Counted from the first letter of the stretch, positions 37,387-46,758 are shown. The stretch: DNA of 64,000 bases from Zymomonas mobilis (GCF_006715975.1 NZ_VFOF01000001.1:134001-198000), one strand, 5' to 3'. Notes: a model not told the origin generated them from the letters alone. Program-made: numbers and translations.

Positions 37387-38499
37387 GTGAAATTGACGAA
37401 AAAGAGCTTGTTTTTTCAGAAAAATATTTGGCTTCCTCTGCTGGTTGTTTGGTCTCCTGTTGCGTCTTTTCCTGCCTTTGCTGTGGTTAAATCGGTCGAT
37501 GTTAAAAAGGCAAATAGTAGTTTTGAGCAAGGGCTGCGTTATTATCACGGCCAGAATGCAGCGCAGAGTTACGCTCAAGCGAAAGAGTATTTTCAGAAGG
37601 CCGCCGATATGGGGCATGCCGAAGCGCAATTTTATCTAGGTGCGCTCTATGAACGCGGAAAAGGGGTACCGCGCAACTATAAAACCGCCTTTTCATGGTA
37701 TCAAAAAGCGGCCGATCAGGGCTTTGTGAAAGCTGAAAATAACGTCGGCAGTATGTATCAATATGGCGTGGGGGTTCCCCAGAATTTTCAATCGGCTTTG
37801 ACCTGGTTGCAACGGGCAGCAGGTCAAGGAGATAAGGTCGCCCAGACCAATTTGGGCGATATGTATTATCAGGGATTAGGCACCGCCCAAGATTATAAAA
37901 CCGCCGCTATTTGGTATCAGAAGGCCGCTGCGCAAGGGTATGCTTTGGCGGAATATAATCTGGGCGTGATGTATAGTCAGGGTCAGGGCGTTACCCAAGA
38001 TATGGCGACCGCTGCCACATGGTATCAAAAGGCAGCCGATCAGAAGCTTCCGGCTGCAGAATATAATATCGCCTATTTGTATGACAAAGGCCAAGGCGTG
38101 GTGCAGGATCGCAAGATTGCTTTGGCGTGGTATCAGAAGGCGGCCGATCAAGGCTTTGTAAAAGCGCAATCCAATTTAGCTGGCATTCTTTATCATCAGG
38201 CCAATGGTAAAGCCCCAATTTATAAAGAGGCGGCCTCTTGGTATCAGAAAGCGGCCGAGCAAGGGGATGTGGTTGCCCTCTTCATGTTAGGGAAAATGGC
38301 GCATCTGGGCGAGGGAACCGAACGGAATGACGTCGATGGCTATATGTGGTTTAGTCTGGCTGCGCGTTTAGGGCTGAAAAATGCCGAGAATAACTGTCAG
38401 ATTTTGAGTAAAATGATGACGCCTGCCCAGATTACGCAAGCGCAGAAATTGGCACAGGAATGGCTGACCAAGCATCCGTCTTTTCCGTTGAGAAGTTAA
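37387..38499 (+). CDS. exported Sel1-repeat (SLR/TPR-like) protein
   Basis: A 370-residue protein with an N-terminal signal (KNIWLPLLVVWSPVASFPAFA, cleaved near residue 37) and eight tandem Sel1-like repeats of about 36 residues. Each has the pattern A..WYQKAA.QG...A...LG.MY..G.GV..D. The last repeat is FSLAARLGLKNAENN. Repeats of this kind form helical solenoids for protein contacts, often in envelope or signalling complexes. The start is GTG with AGGGGTG upstream. It lies right of the insertion sequence and has no operon partner. The partner protein is unknown. Confidence 0.88.
   Translation: MKLTKKSLFFQKNIWLPLLVVWSPVASFPAFAVVKSVDVKKANSSFEQGLRYYHGQNAAQSYAQAKEYFQKAADMGHAEAQFYLGALYERGKGVPRNYKTAFSWYQKAADQGFVKAENNVGSMYQYGVGVPQNFQSALTWLQRAAGQGDKVAQTNLGDMYYQGLGTAQDYKTAAIWYQKAAAQGYALAEYNLGVMYSQGQGVTQDMATAATWYQKAADQKLPAAEYNIAYLYDKGQGVVQDRKIALAWYQKAADQGFVKAQSNLAGILYHQANGKAPIYKEAASWYQKAAEQGDVVALFMLGKMAHLGEGTERNDVDGYMWFSLAARLGLKNAENNCQILSKMMTPAQITQAQKLAQEWLTKHPSFPLRS
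37560..38375 (+). repeat. internal DNA repeats encoding Sel1 units
   Basis: Near-identical 108-base periods recur within the gene, most visibly around TGGTATCAGAAGGCGGCCGA (variants near 37696, 37912, 38020, 38128, 38239). Such repeats can expand or contract by recombination. Confidence 0.7.
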
Positions 38500-38760
38500 C
38501 TCGGTTTTTTATCGGAATGTCTTGAGCGTTATAAAGGGAAGGCTTTGATTACAATCTTTGTAAAATTATTTACCAAGCTGCATGATATTTTATAATAATT
38601 TATCTTTGTATATTTTATTTGAATAATTTTATTGTTACACTGCTTCGGTTGATGAAATTTTGCAAGAGAGACTCTTGATGAGTCACCTATCATAGAGGGC
38701 GGCCGGTTTTGGGAATCGCTGTCTCTATTCTTTGATAGATTGGTAGAACAAGGCCGGAAA

Positions 38761-39204
38761 ATGGAACAATTTCAGACATTAACCGATATGCAGCTTTTTA
38801 ATGCTGATGAAGAGCCGATGGGTTCGGTTGCAGAAGTGATTTTGCCGGAGCCTGTTTATAAGCTTGTGCCGTCGGATGACCCTGCTGTGGCCGATGAAGT
38901 GACTTTGGCTAGTTTGGGAAGTCTGGCTTTTACAGCAGATGAAGCGCTGGTCGAGGCTGTGCGCCAAAAAGGCTTTACCAAAATTTTTCTGCGGAGTGCC
39001 GATAACGCGATCGACCTTACTGGAAGAGGCGTTTTGAAAGCCGTTGATGGGCGCGGTGTTTTAAAGCTTTCTTATTATAAAGAGATCAGAGACAAAAAGC
39101 TGGTTACCGAATTAGATCCTTTCCACATGGTGGAAGTGGTGAATGGTCTTGATTTAGGGGCGCGCGCTCGTGATGCGCTGGGGCTTTCGCCGGAAGATTT
39201 ATAA
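38761..39204 (+). CDS. hypothetical protein
   Basis: A soluble protein of about 147 residues with no family I recognise. It is acidic, with MEQFQTLTDMQLFNADEEPMG at the start, the alanine- and valine-rich segment ADEVTLASLGSLAFTADEALVEAVRQKGF near 50-75 and ALGLSPEDL at the end. The repeated phrases GRGVLKAVDGRGVLKL near residue 85 suggest a short internal duplication. I chose the ATG at 38761; a TTG at 38740 would add seven residues. A possible ribosome site (AAGGCCGGAA) precedes it. No linked partner. Confidence 0.7.
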   Translation: MEQFQTLTDMQLFNADEEPMGSVAEVILPEPVYKLVPSDDPAVADEVTLASLGSLAFTADEALVEAVRQKGFTKIFLRSADNAIDLTGRGVLKAVDGRGVLKLSYYKEIRDKKLVTELDPFHMVEVVNGLDLGARARDALGLSPEDL

Positions 39205-39398
39205 AAGGGCACAAGACAGCAAGAGGCTGTTTTTGAGTGGGATGTCAAAGAGTCCTCTCTTTTGTTTTTGGAGATTTCCAAGAAAAGCCCGTTCCTTTGA
39301 TATCGAAGCGAAAAGGTGATTTTGCCTTAAACATTCTAGCCATGCGCGCTAAGATGGCGTTGCCCTTGTAATGGCGAGAAGAGAAGGCGGATCGGCTG

Positions 39399-40046
39399 AT
39401 GAATCTGAAGCTCTATATCTACGAACATTGTCCTTTCTGTGTGAAGGCCAGAATGATTTTTGGTCTGAAAGATTTAGCTTTCGACCAGATTATCTTGCAG
39501 CATAATGATGAAGCGCAGCCGATCAGAATGACCGGTTATAAGCTGGTGCCTATTCTAGAAGAAAATGGCCGATTTATGGGCGAAAGTATGGATATCGTCG
39601 AATATATCGACAAAGAAAAAGGGACGCCTTTGCTGAAAGGCGCGCGTAATCCGGCTGTTTTGCGCGCGATGCATAGCTTTTCTGGTATTTATTCGCTGCT
39701 TTATCCGCGTGCGGTTATGGCACCTTTACCTGAATTCGCGACCCAAGCGGCAAGACGCTATTTCATTCGACGGAAAGAAGGCGAAGTGGGTGATTTCGAG
39801 CATTGCCTGCAAGATACGCCGCGTTTGGTTCGTCGTTATGAAGATAGCTTGGAGCAGTTGGAACCGTTGATTCAGTCACCGGAAGCGGTCAATGGTCAGC
39901 TCTCTACCGATGATATTCATTTATTCGCGCAGTTGCGGAGTTTGTCCTTGGTGAAAGATGTGCGCTATCCTGAAAAAGTGGATCGCTATCGTCGCCGTAT
40001 GGCGGATCTGACGGGCATGTTTTTGTTTGATGCGATTGCCCGTTAG
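39399..40046 (+). CDS. grxB: glutaredoxin 2 (GST-fold)
   Basis: A 215-residue GST-like glutaredoxin. The dithiol site CPFC is at residues 11-14 (LYIYEHCPFCVKARMIFG). The GSH-binding region LVPILEENGRFMGESMDIVEYID lies near 50-72, and the helical C-terminal domain follows, with STDDIHLFAQLRSLSLVKD near 175. Grx2 reduces protein disulfides and glutathionylated proteins in the cytoplasm. It is a single gene; AAGGCGGA precedes the ATG. Confidence 0.92.
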   Translation: MNLKLYIYEHCPFCVKARMIFGLKDLAFDQIILQHNDEAQPIRMTGYKLVPILEENGRFMGESMDIVEYIDKEKGTPLLKGARNPAVLRAMHSFSGIYSLLYPRAVMAPLPEFATQAARRYFIRRKEGEVGDFEHCLQDTPRLVRRYEDSLEQLEPLIQSPEAVNGQLSTDDIHLFAQLRSLSLVKDVRYPEKVDRYRRRMADLTGMFLFDAIAR

Positions 40047-40205
40047 GCATCAGAATATTGCAAGAATGAAGATTGAGGGCTGGGCGGCTCAAGAAATAAG
40101 TCTGTTTGAGAAAGGATAGTTAGGCTGTGAAATTTCTGGCCTGATAGACTTTAAAAAATGCCGCTGTGCTACCCTATTTTCAAGATAAAAATTATTTGAG
40201 AAAAT

Positions 40206-40244
40206 CCAGACTTTGCCAAGCCATATTGGCTTGGCAAAGTCTGG
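40206..40244. terminator. 17-bp perfect hairpin between grxB and the dehydrogenase gene
   Basis: CCAGACTTTGCCAAGCC at 40206-40222 and its exact complement at 40228-40244, loop ATATT. It ends the minus-strand transcript of the sorbosone-dehydrogenase-like gene (ATTTTCTC follows on that strand) and may also stop grxB readthrough. Confidence 0.85.
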
Positions 40245-40250
40245 TTAGAA

Positions 40251-41609
40251 TTAGCTTTTTGCTACGCGCCAGATCCGGTTGCTGGCTTCATCCGCAATGA
40301 GTAAGGCACCTGCGCCATCGCCGGTCATGCCCGCTGGCAAACCATAGACTTTATTCCCTTGGCGGAAATTTTTGACGACGGTTATCGGCTTGCCCGTTGC
40401 TTCGCCTTTATTATCGAAAGGCACGAAAACAACCTGATAGCCCGACCATGGATAGCGATATAAGGAACCATGTTCGGAAACAAAGGCGCCGTTTTTAAAG
40501 CTATCGCCAAGATCAACATTACCAGAAGCCGGATCATGGGCAAAAACCAGAGCCAAGGGTGCCACATGGGGCCCCAAGGAATAATCAGGCCAAGAAACCG
40601 TGGTCTGGGTTAGTTTGTCGATTTTTTTGAAGTGACGGTCAGGATAGCCGCCCCAATAAAATTGTGGCCAGCCGTAATAATCACCAGGATTAAGCTGGGT
40701 CATATAATCCGGCACCATATCCGAACCAACGCCGTCCCGTTCGTCAACGACTGTCCATAAAGCCTTGGTCTGGGGATTGAAGGCCATGCCAACCGGATTG
40801 CGGAGACCCGCCGTATAAAGCCGATGGGAATTGTCTTTGAGATCAATTTCCCAGACAGCGGCGCGTTCTTTTTCCAGCGCCATTCCTTTTTCAGCGATAT
40901 TGGTCGCTGAACCAACCGCCGCATAAAGATAGCGTCCATCTGGACTGAGCGTGATATTCCGCGTCCAGTTGAGATTGATATCACCCGCAGGGAGTGCCAC
41001 GATTTGGCGACCCGCCTCGGTGATATGATCTTCACCCCTTTTATAGGGATAGGCCAAAACGGCATCGCTGGTGGCGACATAAAGAATGTCGCCCTTTAAA
41101 GCGATTCCGAATGGGGAATGCAGTTGGTCGATGAAAACCGTTTTCTGGTCAGCCACGCCGTCATGATTGCTGTCACGCAGCAAGACGATTCTGTCGGGTG
41201 AAGAGTCAGTTTCGCGGCGGGTGAGATGCCAGAAAAGGCGCTTTAAAAATCCGGGTTTATGGCGAGATGAGATCGGCGCTTTTGATTCCGAAGCAAGAAT
41301 ATCGCCATTCGGTAACAGATAAAGCCAATGGGGATGATAAAGCTTTTCCGCGAAAAGCGATATTTTTAAACCCGAAGCCGCTTCTGGTTTTTTGTTATCC
41401 GACCATCCGACAAAACGCCCCGGATTGAAAACCGGCCATAACAAATGCCGTCTGGGTTCGGTCAGAACCGGTTTAACGCCGGTTACCTGATCGAAGGGGA
41501 CATGCGCCCGATCTCGGATAATAAACGGTGCGCTGACACAGGCCAGAAGCAACATTCCGCTGAGAAGACGCCGTCGGTAGCTCATCCGGCTCCAGATATT
41601 TTTAAGCAT
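40251..41609 (-). CDS. sorbosone/glucose dehydrogenase-like beta-propeller protein
   Basis: A 452-residue protein with an N-terminal membrane or signal segment (LLSGMLLLACVSAPFII, about residues 15-31) and a six-bladed propeller of the soluble-glucose/L-sorbosone dehydrogenase type. Motifs are KISLFAEKLYHPHWLYLLPNGDILASES near 85, NWTRNITLSPDGRYLYAAVGS near 215, YTAGLRNPVGMAFNP near 260 and NPGDYYGWPQFYWGG near 300. Relatives use PQQ. Whether this host makes PQQ cannot be told here. It begins only 8 bases after corC. Confidence 0.82.
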   Translation of the reverse strand: MLKNIWSRMSYRRRLLSGMLLLACVSAPFIIRDRAHVPFDQVTGVKPVLTEPRRHLLWPVFNPGRFVGWSDNKKPEAASGLKISLFAEKLYHPHWLYLLPNGDILASESKAPISSRHKPGFLKRLFWHLTRRETDSSPDRIVLLRDSNHDGVADQKTVFIDQLHSPFGIALKGDILYVATSDAVLAYPYKRGEDHITEAGRQIVALPAGDINLNWTRNITLSPDGRYLYAAVGSATNIAEKGMALEKERAAVWEIDLKDNSHRLYTAGLRNPVGMAFNPQTKALWTVVDERDGVGSDMVPDYMTQLNPGDYYGWPQFYWGGYPDRHFKKIDKLTQTTVSWPDYSLGPHVAPLALVFAHDPASGNVDLGDSFKNGAFVSEHGSLYRYPWSGYQVVFVPFDNKGEATGKPITVVKNFRQGNKVYGLPAGMTGDGAGALLIADEASNRIWRVAKS

Positions 41610-41617
41610 AAAAAGCG

Positions 41618-42502
41618 TTAATCCCCATCTGGATTATTGGCCGGTGGGTAAAGTTTGACCCGTTCCACATGACGGCTGTCTCCGGCGAGAATCTCAATGC
41701 GCCAACCGCTGGGATGTTCCAAAATCTCGCCCCGTTGCGGCACATGGCCTGCCAAAACAGTGGCAAGGCCGCCGATGGTATCGACATCCTCTTCAACTTC
41801 GCTGAGATGGGGATCAATCCATTCCGCGATGTCTTCTAATTCTGTCCGGCCTTCGGCTTCCCAAATGCCGTCTGGACGAGCGGTCAGAAGCGCAGTCGGT
41901 GCCTCGTCATGTTCGTCTTCGATATCGCCGATGATTTCTTCTACCAGATCTTCAATCGTAATCAGACCTTCGGTACCGGAATATTCATCCAGAACGATCG
42001 CCATATGGGTACGCGTTGCCCGCATTTCTGCCAGCAGATCGAGTACGCCCATTGTTTCAGGAACATAGCGCGGTTGGCGAAGGAGGGCTTTTAAATCGAA
42101 ATTGTCTTTTTTACCCTCAGCAAGCAGGCTGAAGATATCTTTGACATGGAGCATTCCGATAATGTCGTCCAACGTCTCTTTATAAACCGGAAGACGGCTG
42201 AGGCCGCTATGGGCAAAAGCCGCAATCAGATCATGCCCGTTGATAGTGTCGGGAACCGCGACGATATCAGCACGAGGCGTGCCAACATCGCCCGCAGATC
42301 GGCGACCAAAATGCAAAAGGCGACGGAGCATCCGTCTTTCTATCGGGGATAAGTCATCGCGATCAGGCGTATCATGCTCATGCTCTTCGATGGCTTTTTC
42401 AATGACTTCGCGTAGGGTGGGTTCTTTTTCTTCGTGGAAAAGAAAATTACGAAGGCCGCGCCACAGGCCGCCTCCGTTGTCGGTACTGGAATCTTCAGAC
42501 AT
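41618..42502 (-). CDS. corC: CorC/HlyC-type CBS-domain protein
   Basis: A 294-residue protein with two CBS domains (PRADIVAVPDTINGHDLIAAFAHSG near 75 and LPVYKETLDDIIGMLHVKDIF, then MRATRTHMAIVLDEYSGTEGLITIEDLVEEIIGDIEDE near 165-200) and a C-terminal transporter-associated domain (VDTIGGLATVLAGHVP). It has no membrane part. The gene order miaB-phoH-ybeY-corC is conserved in proteobacteria, and corC is usually followed by lnt, but here a dehydrogenase-like gene comes instead. Function in magnesium/cobalt homeostasis is by family only. Confidence 0.9.
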   Translation of the reverse strand: MSEDSSTDNGGGLWRGLRNFLFHEEKEPTLREVIEKAIEEHEHDTPDRDDLSPIERRMLRRLLHFGRRSAGDVGTPRADIVAVPDTINGHDLIAAFAHSGLSRLPVYKETLDDIIGMLHVKDIFSLLAEGKKDNFDLKALLRQPRYVPETMGVLDLLAEMRATRTHMAIVLDEYSGTEGLITIEDLVEEIIGDIEDEHDEAPTALLTARPDGIWEAEGRTELEDIAEWIDPHLSEVEEDVDTIGGLATVLAGHVPQRGEILEHPSGWRIEILAGDSRHVERVKLYPPANNPDGD

Positions 42503-42556
42503 CTCCCGCGCGTTATCTCCGCTTAATTGGTGGGTAATAGGGTGAACGGACTTGAT

Positions 42557-43087
42557 TTATCCGTCAAGGCTTTCCTTGTTCGGTTCATCATCCGGATAAG
42601 GATCGGCAATATTGAGTATGGCTAAGGCTTTTCTTTCCAAGCCTTCCATCTCTTCGGCTTCGGCTTCCACAATATGGTCGTAACCTAATAAGTGAAGCGT
42701 GCCATGGGTGATTAAATGGGTCACATGATTTTCAAGAGAAATGCCTTTTTCCAAGGCTTCTTTCTTGGCGACATCAAAGGCCAAGATAATATCCCCGAGC
42801 AGGCATTCTGAACCAACCATTTGTTTGATGGTCGCCAATTCTTCCGCTTCCATCATGGGGAAGGAGAGAACATTGGTCGGGCGGTCTTTGTCCCGCCATG
42901 TTTTATTTAAATCGTGAACGGTATCGTTATCGGAAAAGCAAACCGAAATTTCGGTTTCGTATTCTTTGGAAAGGAGAAAATTGGAAGCACTGACCGAAAG
43001 CGCCTGTTCACAGGCTGTTTGTGCCAGTGCTGCCCAATCTGGAGGTTCTGGCCATGATTCAGATATATCGGCTTCAACCGTTATCAT
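42557..43087 (-). CDS. ybeY: endoribonuclease YbeY (rRNA maturation factor)
   Basis: A metal-dependent RNase of about 176 residues involved in 16S rRNA 3'-end maturation and ribosome quality control. The zinc motif is THGTLHLLGYDHIVEAEAEEM near residue 130 (HxxxHxxxxxH), preceded by LNKTWRDKDRPTNVLSFPM near 70 and LGDIILAFDVAKKEA near 100. I use the ATG at 43087 (MITVEADIS), with AGAAGAGAA upstream. A longer frame from 43150 would overlap phoH by 77 bases instead of 14. Confidence 0.93.
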   Translation of the reverse strand: MITVEADISESWPEPPDWAALAQTACEQALSVSASNFLLSKEYETEISVCFSDNDTVHDLNKTWRDKDRPTNVLSFPMMEAEELATIKQMVGSECLLGDIILAFDVAKKEALEKGISLENHVTHLITHGTLHLLGYDHIVEAEAEEMEGLERKALAILNIADPYPDDEPNKESLDG

Positions 43088-44165
43088 CAGGATTCTCTTC
43101 TGGAGGATTGTCGAAGGCGTTGAGATCGACCGTTGCCGGATTTTGTTCAAGCATGGCTAAACGGGCGCGGCCTATCGGTGTATTTTCATAGGCATCAACG
43201 ATCCGTCCGACCAAAGGATGGCGGACAACATCTTGCACCGTAAAGCGGGTGATACCAATACCATCGACATTTTCAAGACGGCGTACCGCATCGGCTAGAC
43301 CAGATTTCCCCGGATTGGGTAAATCGACCTGTAACGGATCACCGCAAACAACCATCCGGCTGTTCATACCGAAGCGGGTCAGAAGCATTTTCATCTGTGC
43401 CGGTGTGGTATTCTGAGCTTCGTCGAGAATAACAAAGGCATCGGATAAAGTGCGTCCCCGCATGAAGGCCAAAGGTGCGATTTCGATCTCACCATTTTCA
43501 AGGCGGCGTTCGACCTGCTCCGCCGGAAGCATATCGTAAAGCGCATCATAGAGTGGTCGAAGATAAGGATCGACCTTCTCTTTCATATCGCCGGGAAGGA
43601 AGCCCAATCTTTCACCGGCTTCGACCGCCGGACGAGAAAGGATCAGGCGATCAACCGAACCTTGCATCATTTGTTGCACCGCTTGGGCAACGGCAAGATA
43701 GGTTTTTCCGGTTCCAGCAGGCCCGAGAGCAAAGATAAGATCTTTCGACTTTAATTGCTCCATATAGCGAATTTGGGTTGCCGAGCGCGGAATGATCGTT
43801 TTTTTCCGTGTGCGGATGACCAATTCCGGCGCAGAGCTGTTTTCAGTCCGCATGATGCCTTCCATCGAATTGTCGGAGGACATTGAGATAAAGGCTTCAA
43901 CCGCGCCTTTATCGAGATCTTGCCCTTGAATAATCCGGTTGTAGATGCTGGTTAGCACTTCGCGGGCGCGTGCCGCATGGGTTGCTTCACCTTCAATTTG
44001 TAAACGATTCCCTCTGGCCGCGATATAAACGCCCAGACGGTTTTCAATGGTTACCAAATTTTGGTCATATTCACCAAAGAGACGTCCTAATAGTTGAGGC
44101 TTATCAAAAATAAGCTCAAGTCGGGCAAGATCACCGGCCTGAGCCTGCACCATTTTGCGCGCCAT
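43074..44165 (-). CDS. phoH: PhoH-like ATPase
   Basis: A 363-residue P-loop ATPase of the PhoH family, always found with ybeY. Walker A is FALGPAGTGKTYLAVAQAV near residue 145, and Walker B is SDAFVILDEAQNTTPAQMKM near 240. The N-terminal KH-like segment LGVYIAARGNRLQIEGE near 50 fits an RNA-binding role. AGGGAAAAAGA precedes the ATG. Family members are thought to act with YbeY in RNA processing; the biochemical role is not settled. Confidence 0.93.
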   Translation of the reverse strand: MARKMVQAQAGDLARLELIFDKPQLLGRLFGEYDQNLVTIENRLGVYIAARGNRLQIEGEATHAARAREVLTSIYNRIIQGQDLDKGAVEAFISMSSDNSMEGIMRTENSSAPELVIRTRKKTIIPRSATQIRYMEQLKSKDLIFALGPAGTGKTYLAVAQAVQQMMQGSVDRLILSRPAVEAGERLGFLPGDMKEKVDPYLRPLYDALYDMLPAEQVERRLENGEIEIAPLAFMRGRTLSDAFVILDEAQNTTPAQMKMLLTRFGMNSRMVVCGDPLQVDLPNPGKSGLADAVRRLENVDGIGITRFTVQDVVRHPLVGRIVDAYENTPIGRARLAMLEQNPATVDLNAFDNPPEENPDDNG

Positions 44166-44274
44166 TCTTTTTCCCTGTATCGTCGCCCCTTTGAAGGCGT
44201 GGCTTTCGTGATGCTAGACTATTTCCTGTGACAAGGGAACTACCGAACTTGGGATGTTTTTTTCGGCAGAGAAT

Positions 44275-45660
44275 CTAGACCGTTTCAAGCTTGTCGATGG
44301 TGATCGGTTGGCCTTTTACACTATTGGGACCGGCATCGGTTAAGACGACCTCTACCGTGTCACCAATGGCTACAGGCGTTTCGACGATGACGGATTGCAG
44401 CCAAGGCGATTTCCCGATCATCTGGCCTTCTTTTTTGCCATGACGTTCAATCAGAACCGCTGTTTTCCGGCCTACCGTCTGCTGATTAAACTCAAACTGA
44501 TGCTGGTTCAAAAGAGCTTGTAACCGTTGCAATCTTTCGCGGCTGATTTCTGGCTCGATTTGATCAATCATGTCAGCCGCAGGCGTTCCTGGACGCGGGC
44601 TGTAAGCAAAGCTAAAGGCCAAAGAATAACGAACTTCTGAAATGAGATCCAAGGTTTCCTGAAAATCCTGTTCCGTTTCGCCCGGAAAGCCGACAATAAA
44701 ATCACCGGATAAAGCGATATCCGGCCGCACCGCTTTTAAGCGATTCATCAAGGCCAGATAGCTTTCAGTGGTATGGGCGCGGTTCATGGCTTTCAGGATG
44801 CGATTGCTGCCTGATTGCACGGGTAAATGCAAAAAGGGCATCAGCTTTTTTACTTCGCCATGCGCTTCGATCAGGCCATCCGTCATGTCATTCGGGTGGC
44901 TGGTGGTGTAGCGGATACGTTCCAAACCGTCGATTTTATCCAGCGCGCGGATCAGGCCATCAAGGCCTTGGGCGCGTCCGGCTTCGTCTTCGCCTGACCA
45001 ACCATTTACATTCTGACCCAAAAGCGTGATTTCTTTCGCGCCTTTGTCAACAAGAGCATGCGCTTCTTTGATGATACGAGACCAAGGACGGGAGACTTCG
45101 GCACCGCGTGTGTAGGGCACGACGCAATAGGTGCAAAATTTGTCGCAGCCTTCCTGCACCGTGAGAAAGGCGCTTGCCCCGACTTTCCGGCGTTCAGGGA
45201 GCGCATCGAATTTGGATTCGAGCGGCATATCAATATCGACGACTTTACCCGCTGCTGCTTTTTCGATCAGTTCGGGTAAATGGTGATAGGCTTGAGGCCC
45301 GACGACGATATCGACCATTTTAGTGCGTGCCAGCACCTCGGCACCTTCGGCTTGCGCGACACATCCGGCCAAGGCAATCATGGGAGAAGAGCCGTCAGGT
45401 CGTCTTAACCGACCAATTTGAGAATAAACTTTTTCAGCCGCTTTTTCGCGGATATGGCAGGTGTTGAGAACGACCAGATCGGCGGTTTCCGCGTCTTTGG
45501 CCGGTTTCATACCTTGTGATTCCAGTAATTCTGACATCCTTTCGCCGTCATAGCTATTCATCTGGCAGCCAAAGGATTTGATGTAAAAATGCTTTAAAGA
45601 AGGTCGGTTCATAAAAAAGCTATAGCCAAACAGTTGAAAAGCCGGAAGAGGCCGGAGCAT
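44275..45660 (-). CDS. miaB: tRNA-2-methylthio-N6-dimethylallyladenosine synthase MiaB
   Basis: A radical SAM methylthiotransferase acting on A37 of tRNAs. The auxiliary cluster cysteines are in KSFGCQMNSYDGERM near residue 30, LNTCHIREKAAEKVY near 67 and ALAGCVAQAEG near 100. The radical SAM motif is GCDKFCTYCVVPYTRGAE near 170, and the C-terminal TRAM domain ends the protein. The ATG at 45660 has GAAGAGGGCGG upstream; an ATG at 45612 gives the more usual N-terminus but lacks a site. It is 50 bases downstream of cheW and could be read through from the chemotaxis operon. Confidence 0.95.
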   Translation of the reverse strand: MLRPLPAFQLFGYSFFMNRPSLKHFYIKSFGCQMNSYDGERMSELLESQGMKPAKDAETADLVVLNTCHIREKAAEKVYSQIGRLRRPDGSSPMIALAGCVAQAEGAEVLARTKMVDIVVGPQAYHHLPELIEKAAAGKVVDIDMPLESKFDALPERRKVGASAFLTVQEGCDKFCTYCVVPYTRGAEVSRPWSRIIKEAHALVDKGAKEITLLGQNVNGWSGEDEAGRAQGLDGLIRALDKIDGLERIRYTTSHPNDMTDGLIEAHGEVKKLMPFLHLPVQSGSNRILKAMNRAHTTESYLALMNRLKAVRPDIALSGDFIVGFPGETEQDFQETLDLISEVRYSLAFSFAYSPRPGTPAADMIDQIEPEISRERLQRLQALLNQHQFEFNQQTVGRKTAVLIERHGKKEGQMIGKSPWLQSVIVETPVAIGDTVEVVLTDAGPNSVKGQPITIDKLETV

Positions 45661-45710
45661 ATTTCACCGCCCTCTTCTTACTTTTTATCTTGGAGCGTGG
45701 CAAAAGCAGC

Positions 45711-46247
45711 CTATTCTAAACCTTGATCCGGTATCGGGAGACCATTTTCGCGCAGACGATCCAAGGCGAGAACCATAATCATCCGGTCATCAATGGTGAC
45801 CAAACCTTCCAAAAAGCGTGCCGCCGTGGATTCCCCGACATCAGGAACCGGCTGCATATCTTCATGACGGGCGGTAACGATATCATTGACCGCGTCGACA
45901 ATCAGGCCTTGTAACTGTTCCCCGATCTGGACAACGATAATGACGTGACGAGCGGTCGGTTCGGTCATGCCCCACCCCAGACGCTGGCGAAGATCGAAAA
46001 CCGGTAACACGACACCGCGTAAATTGACGACACCCCGAACATAATTCGGAACATTCGGGAGGTTGGTGGCGGGTGACCATGCGCGTATTTCGCGAATAGC
46101 CATTATATCAACCCCGAAAAACTGTTCCCCGATATGGAAGGTGATGAGCTGGCGTGCATCGGAAGAATGCTGCCAATCATGGGCCTGATTTTGTAAAGCC
46201 GTGTTTTCTGTCTTTCCTGCCAACAGCTCGTTTTTAGTTTCGCCCAT
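45711..46247 (-). CDS. cheW: chemotaxis coupling protein CheW
   Basis: A 178-residue scaffold that couples receptors to CheA. After a 30-residue polar tail the SH3-like core reads ITFHIGEQFFGVDIMAIREIRAW near residue 35, LPNVPNYVRGVVNLRGVVLPVFDLRQRLG near 62-90, and GLIVDAVNDIVTARHEDMQPVPD near 115-140. AAAAAGGAGG precedes the ATG with ideal spacing. It is the last gene of the chemotaxis operon. Confidence 0.96.
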   Translation of the reverse strand: MGETKNELLAGKTENTALQNQAHDWQHSSDARQLITFHIGEQFFGVDIMAIREIRAWSPATNLPNVPNYVRGVVNLRGVVLPVFDLRQRLGWGMTEPTARHVIIVVQIGEQLQGLIVDAVNDIVTARHEDMQPVPDVGESTAARFLEGLVTIDDRMIMVLALDRLRENGLPIPDQGLE

Positions 46248-46392
46248 AATGAAGAGCCTCCTTTTTCGCCGCTTGAAAAGTGGTTAAAAATTTTTTCGAA
46301 AAACTGTCTGTCCCGAAATAAAATCGTAAAGCCGGTTATGATACTTTAATAGAGCAAACGCCTTAAAAGGAACGGCTGAAAAGCTAAAAATG

Positions 46393-46758
46393 TTAATGCA
46401 GCACCCGTCGAATAGCGGCGGCGAGTTTATCGGGGCTGAAAGGTTTGACAATCCAGCCTGTCGCGCCAGCCATCCTTGCGCGTTGTTTTTTCTCGTCAGA
46501 GGTTTCGGTTGTCAGAACCAAAATCGGCATGTTGCGCCAACTGTCATCCTGTCTGACATTTTCGATGAGGCCGAAACCGTCCATTCTGGGCATGTTGATG
46601 TCGGTGATAAGCAAATCGGGTCGATGATTGCTTAATTTTTCCATCGCATCCACGCCGTCCTCTGCTTCTATGATGGAATATCCCATCTTGCTTAGGGCAG
46701 CTCGCAATAACATGCGCATACTGGGAGAGTCATCAACAGTCATTATCGTTTGAGCCAT
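46393..46758 (-). CDS. cheY: chemotaxis response regulator CheY
   Basis: A 121-residue single-domain receiver. The acidic pair is in MTVDDSPSMRML (Asp9, Asp10), the phosphorylation site is Asp53 in LLITDINMPRMDG, the switch Thr is in VLTTETSDE and the Lys is in IVKPFSPDKL. I place the start at the ATG at 46758 (MAQTIMTVDD), with AGGA eight to nine bases before; a longer frame to 46785 adds nine non-conserved residues. There is no CheZ in the window, as expected for alphaproteobacteria. Confidence 0.95.
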   Translation of the reverse strand: MAQTIMTVDDSPSMRMLLRAALSKMGYSIIEAEDGVDAMEKLSNHRPDLLITDINMPRMDGFGLIENVRQDDSWRNMPILVLTTETSDEKKQRARMAGATGWIVKPFSPDKLAAAIRRVLH

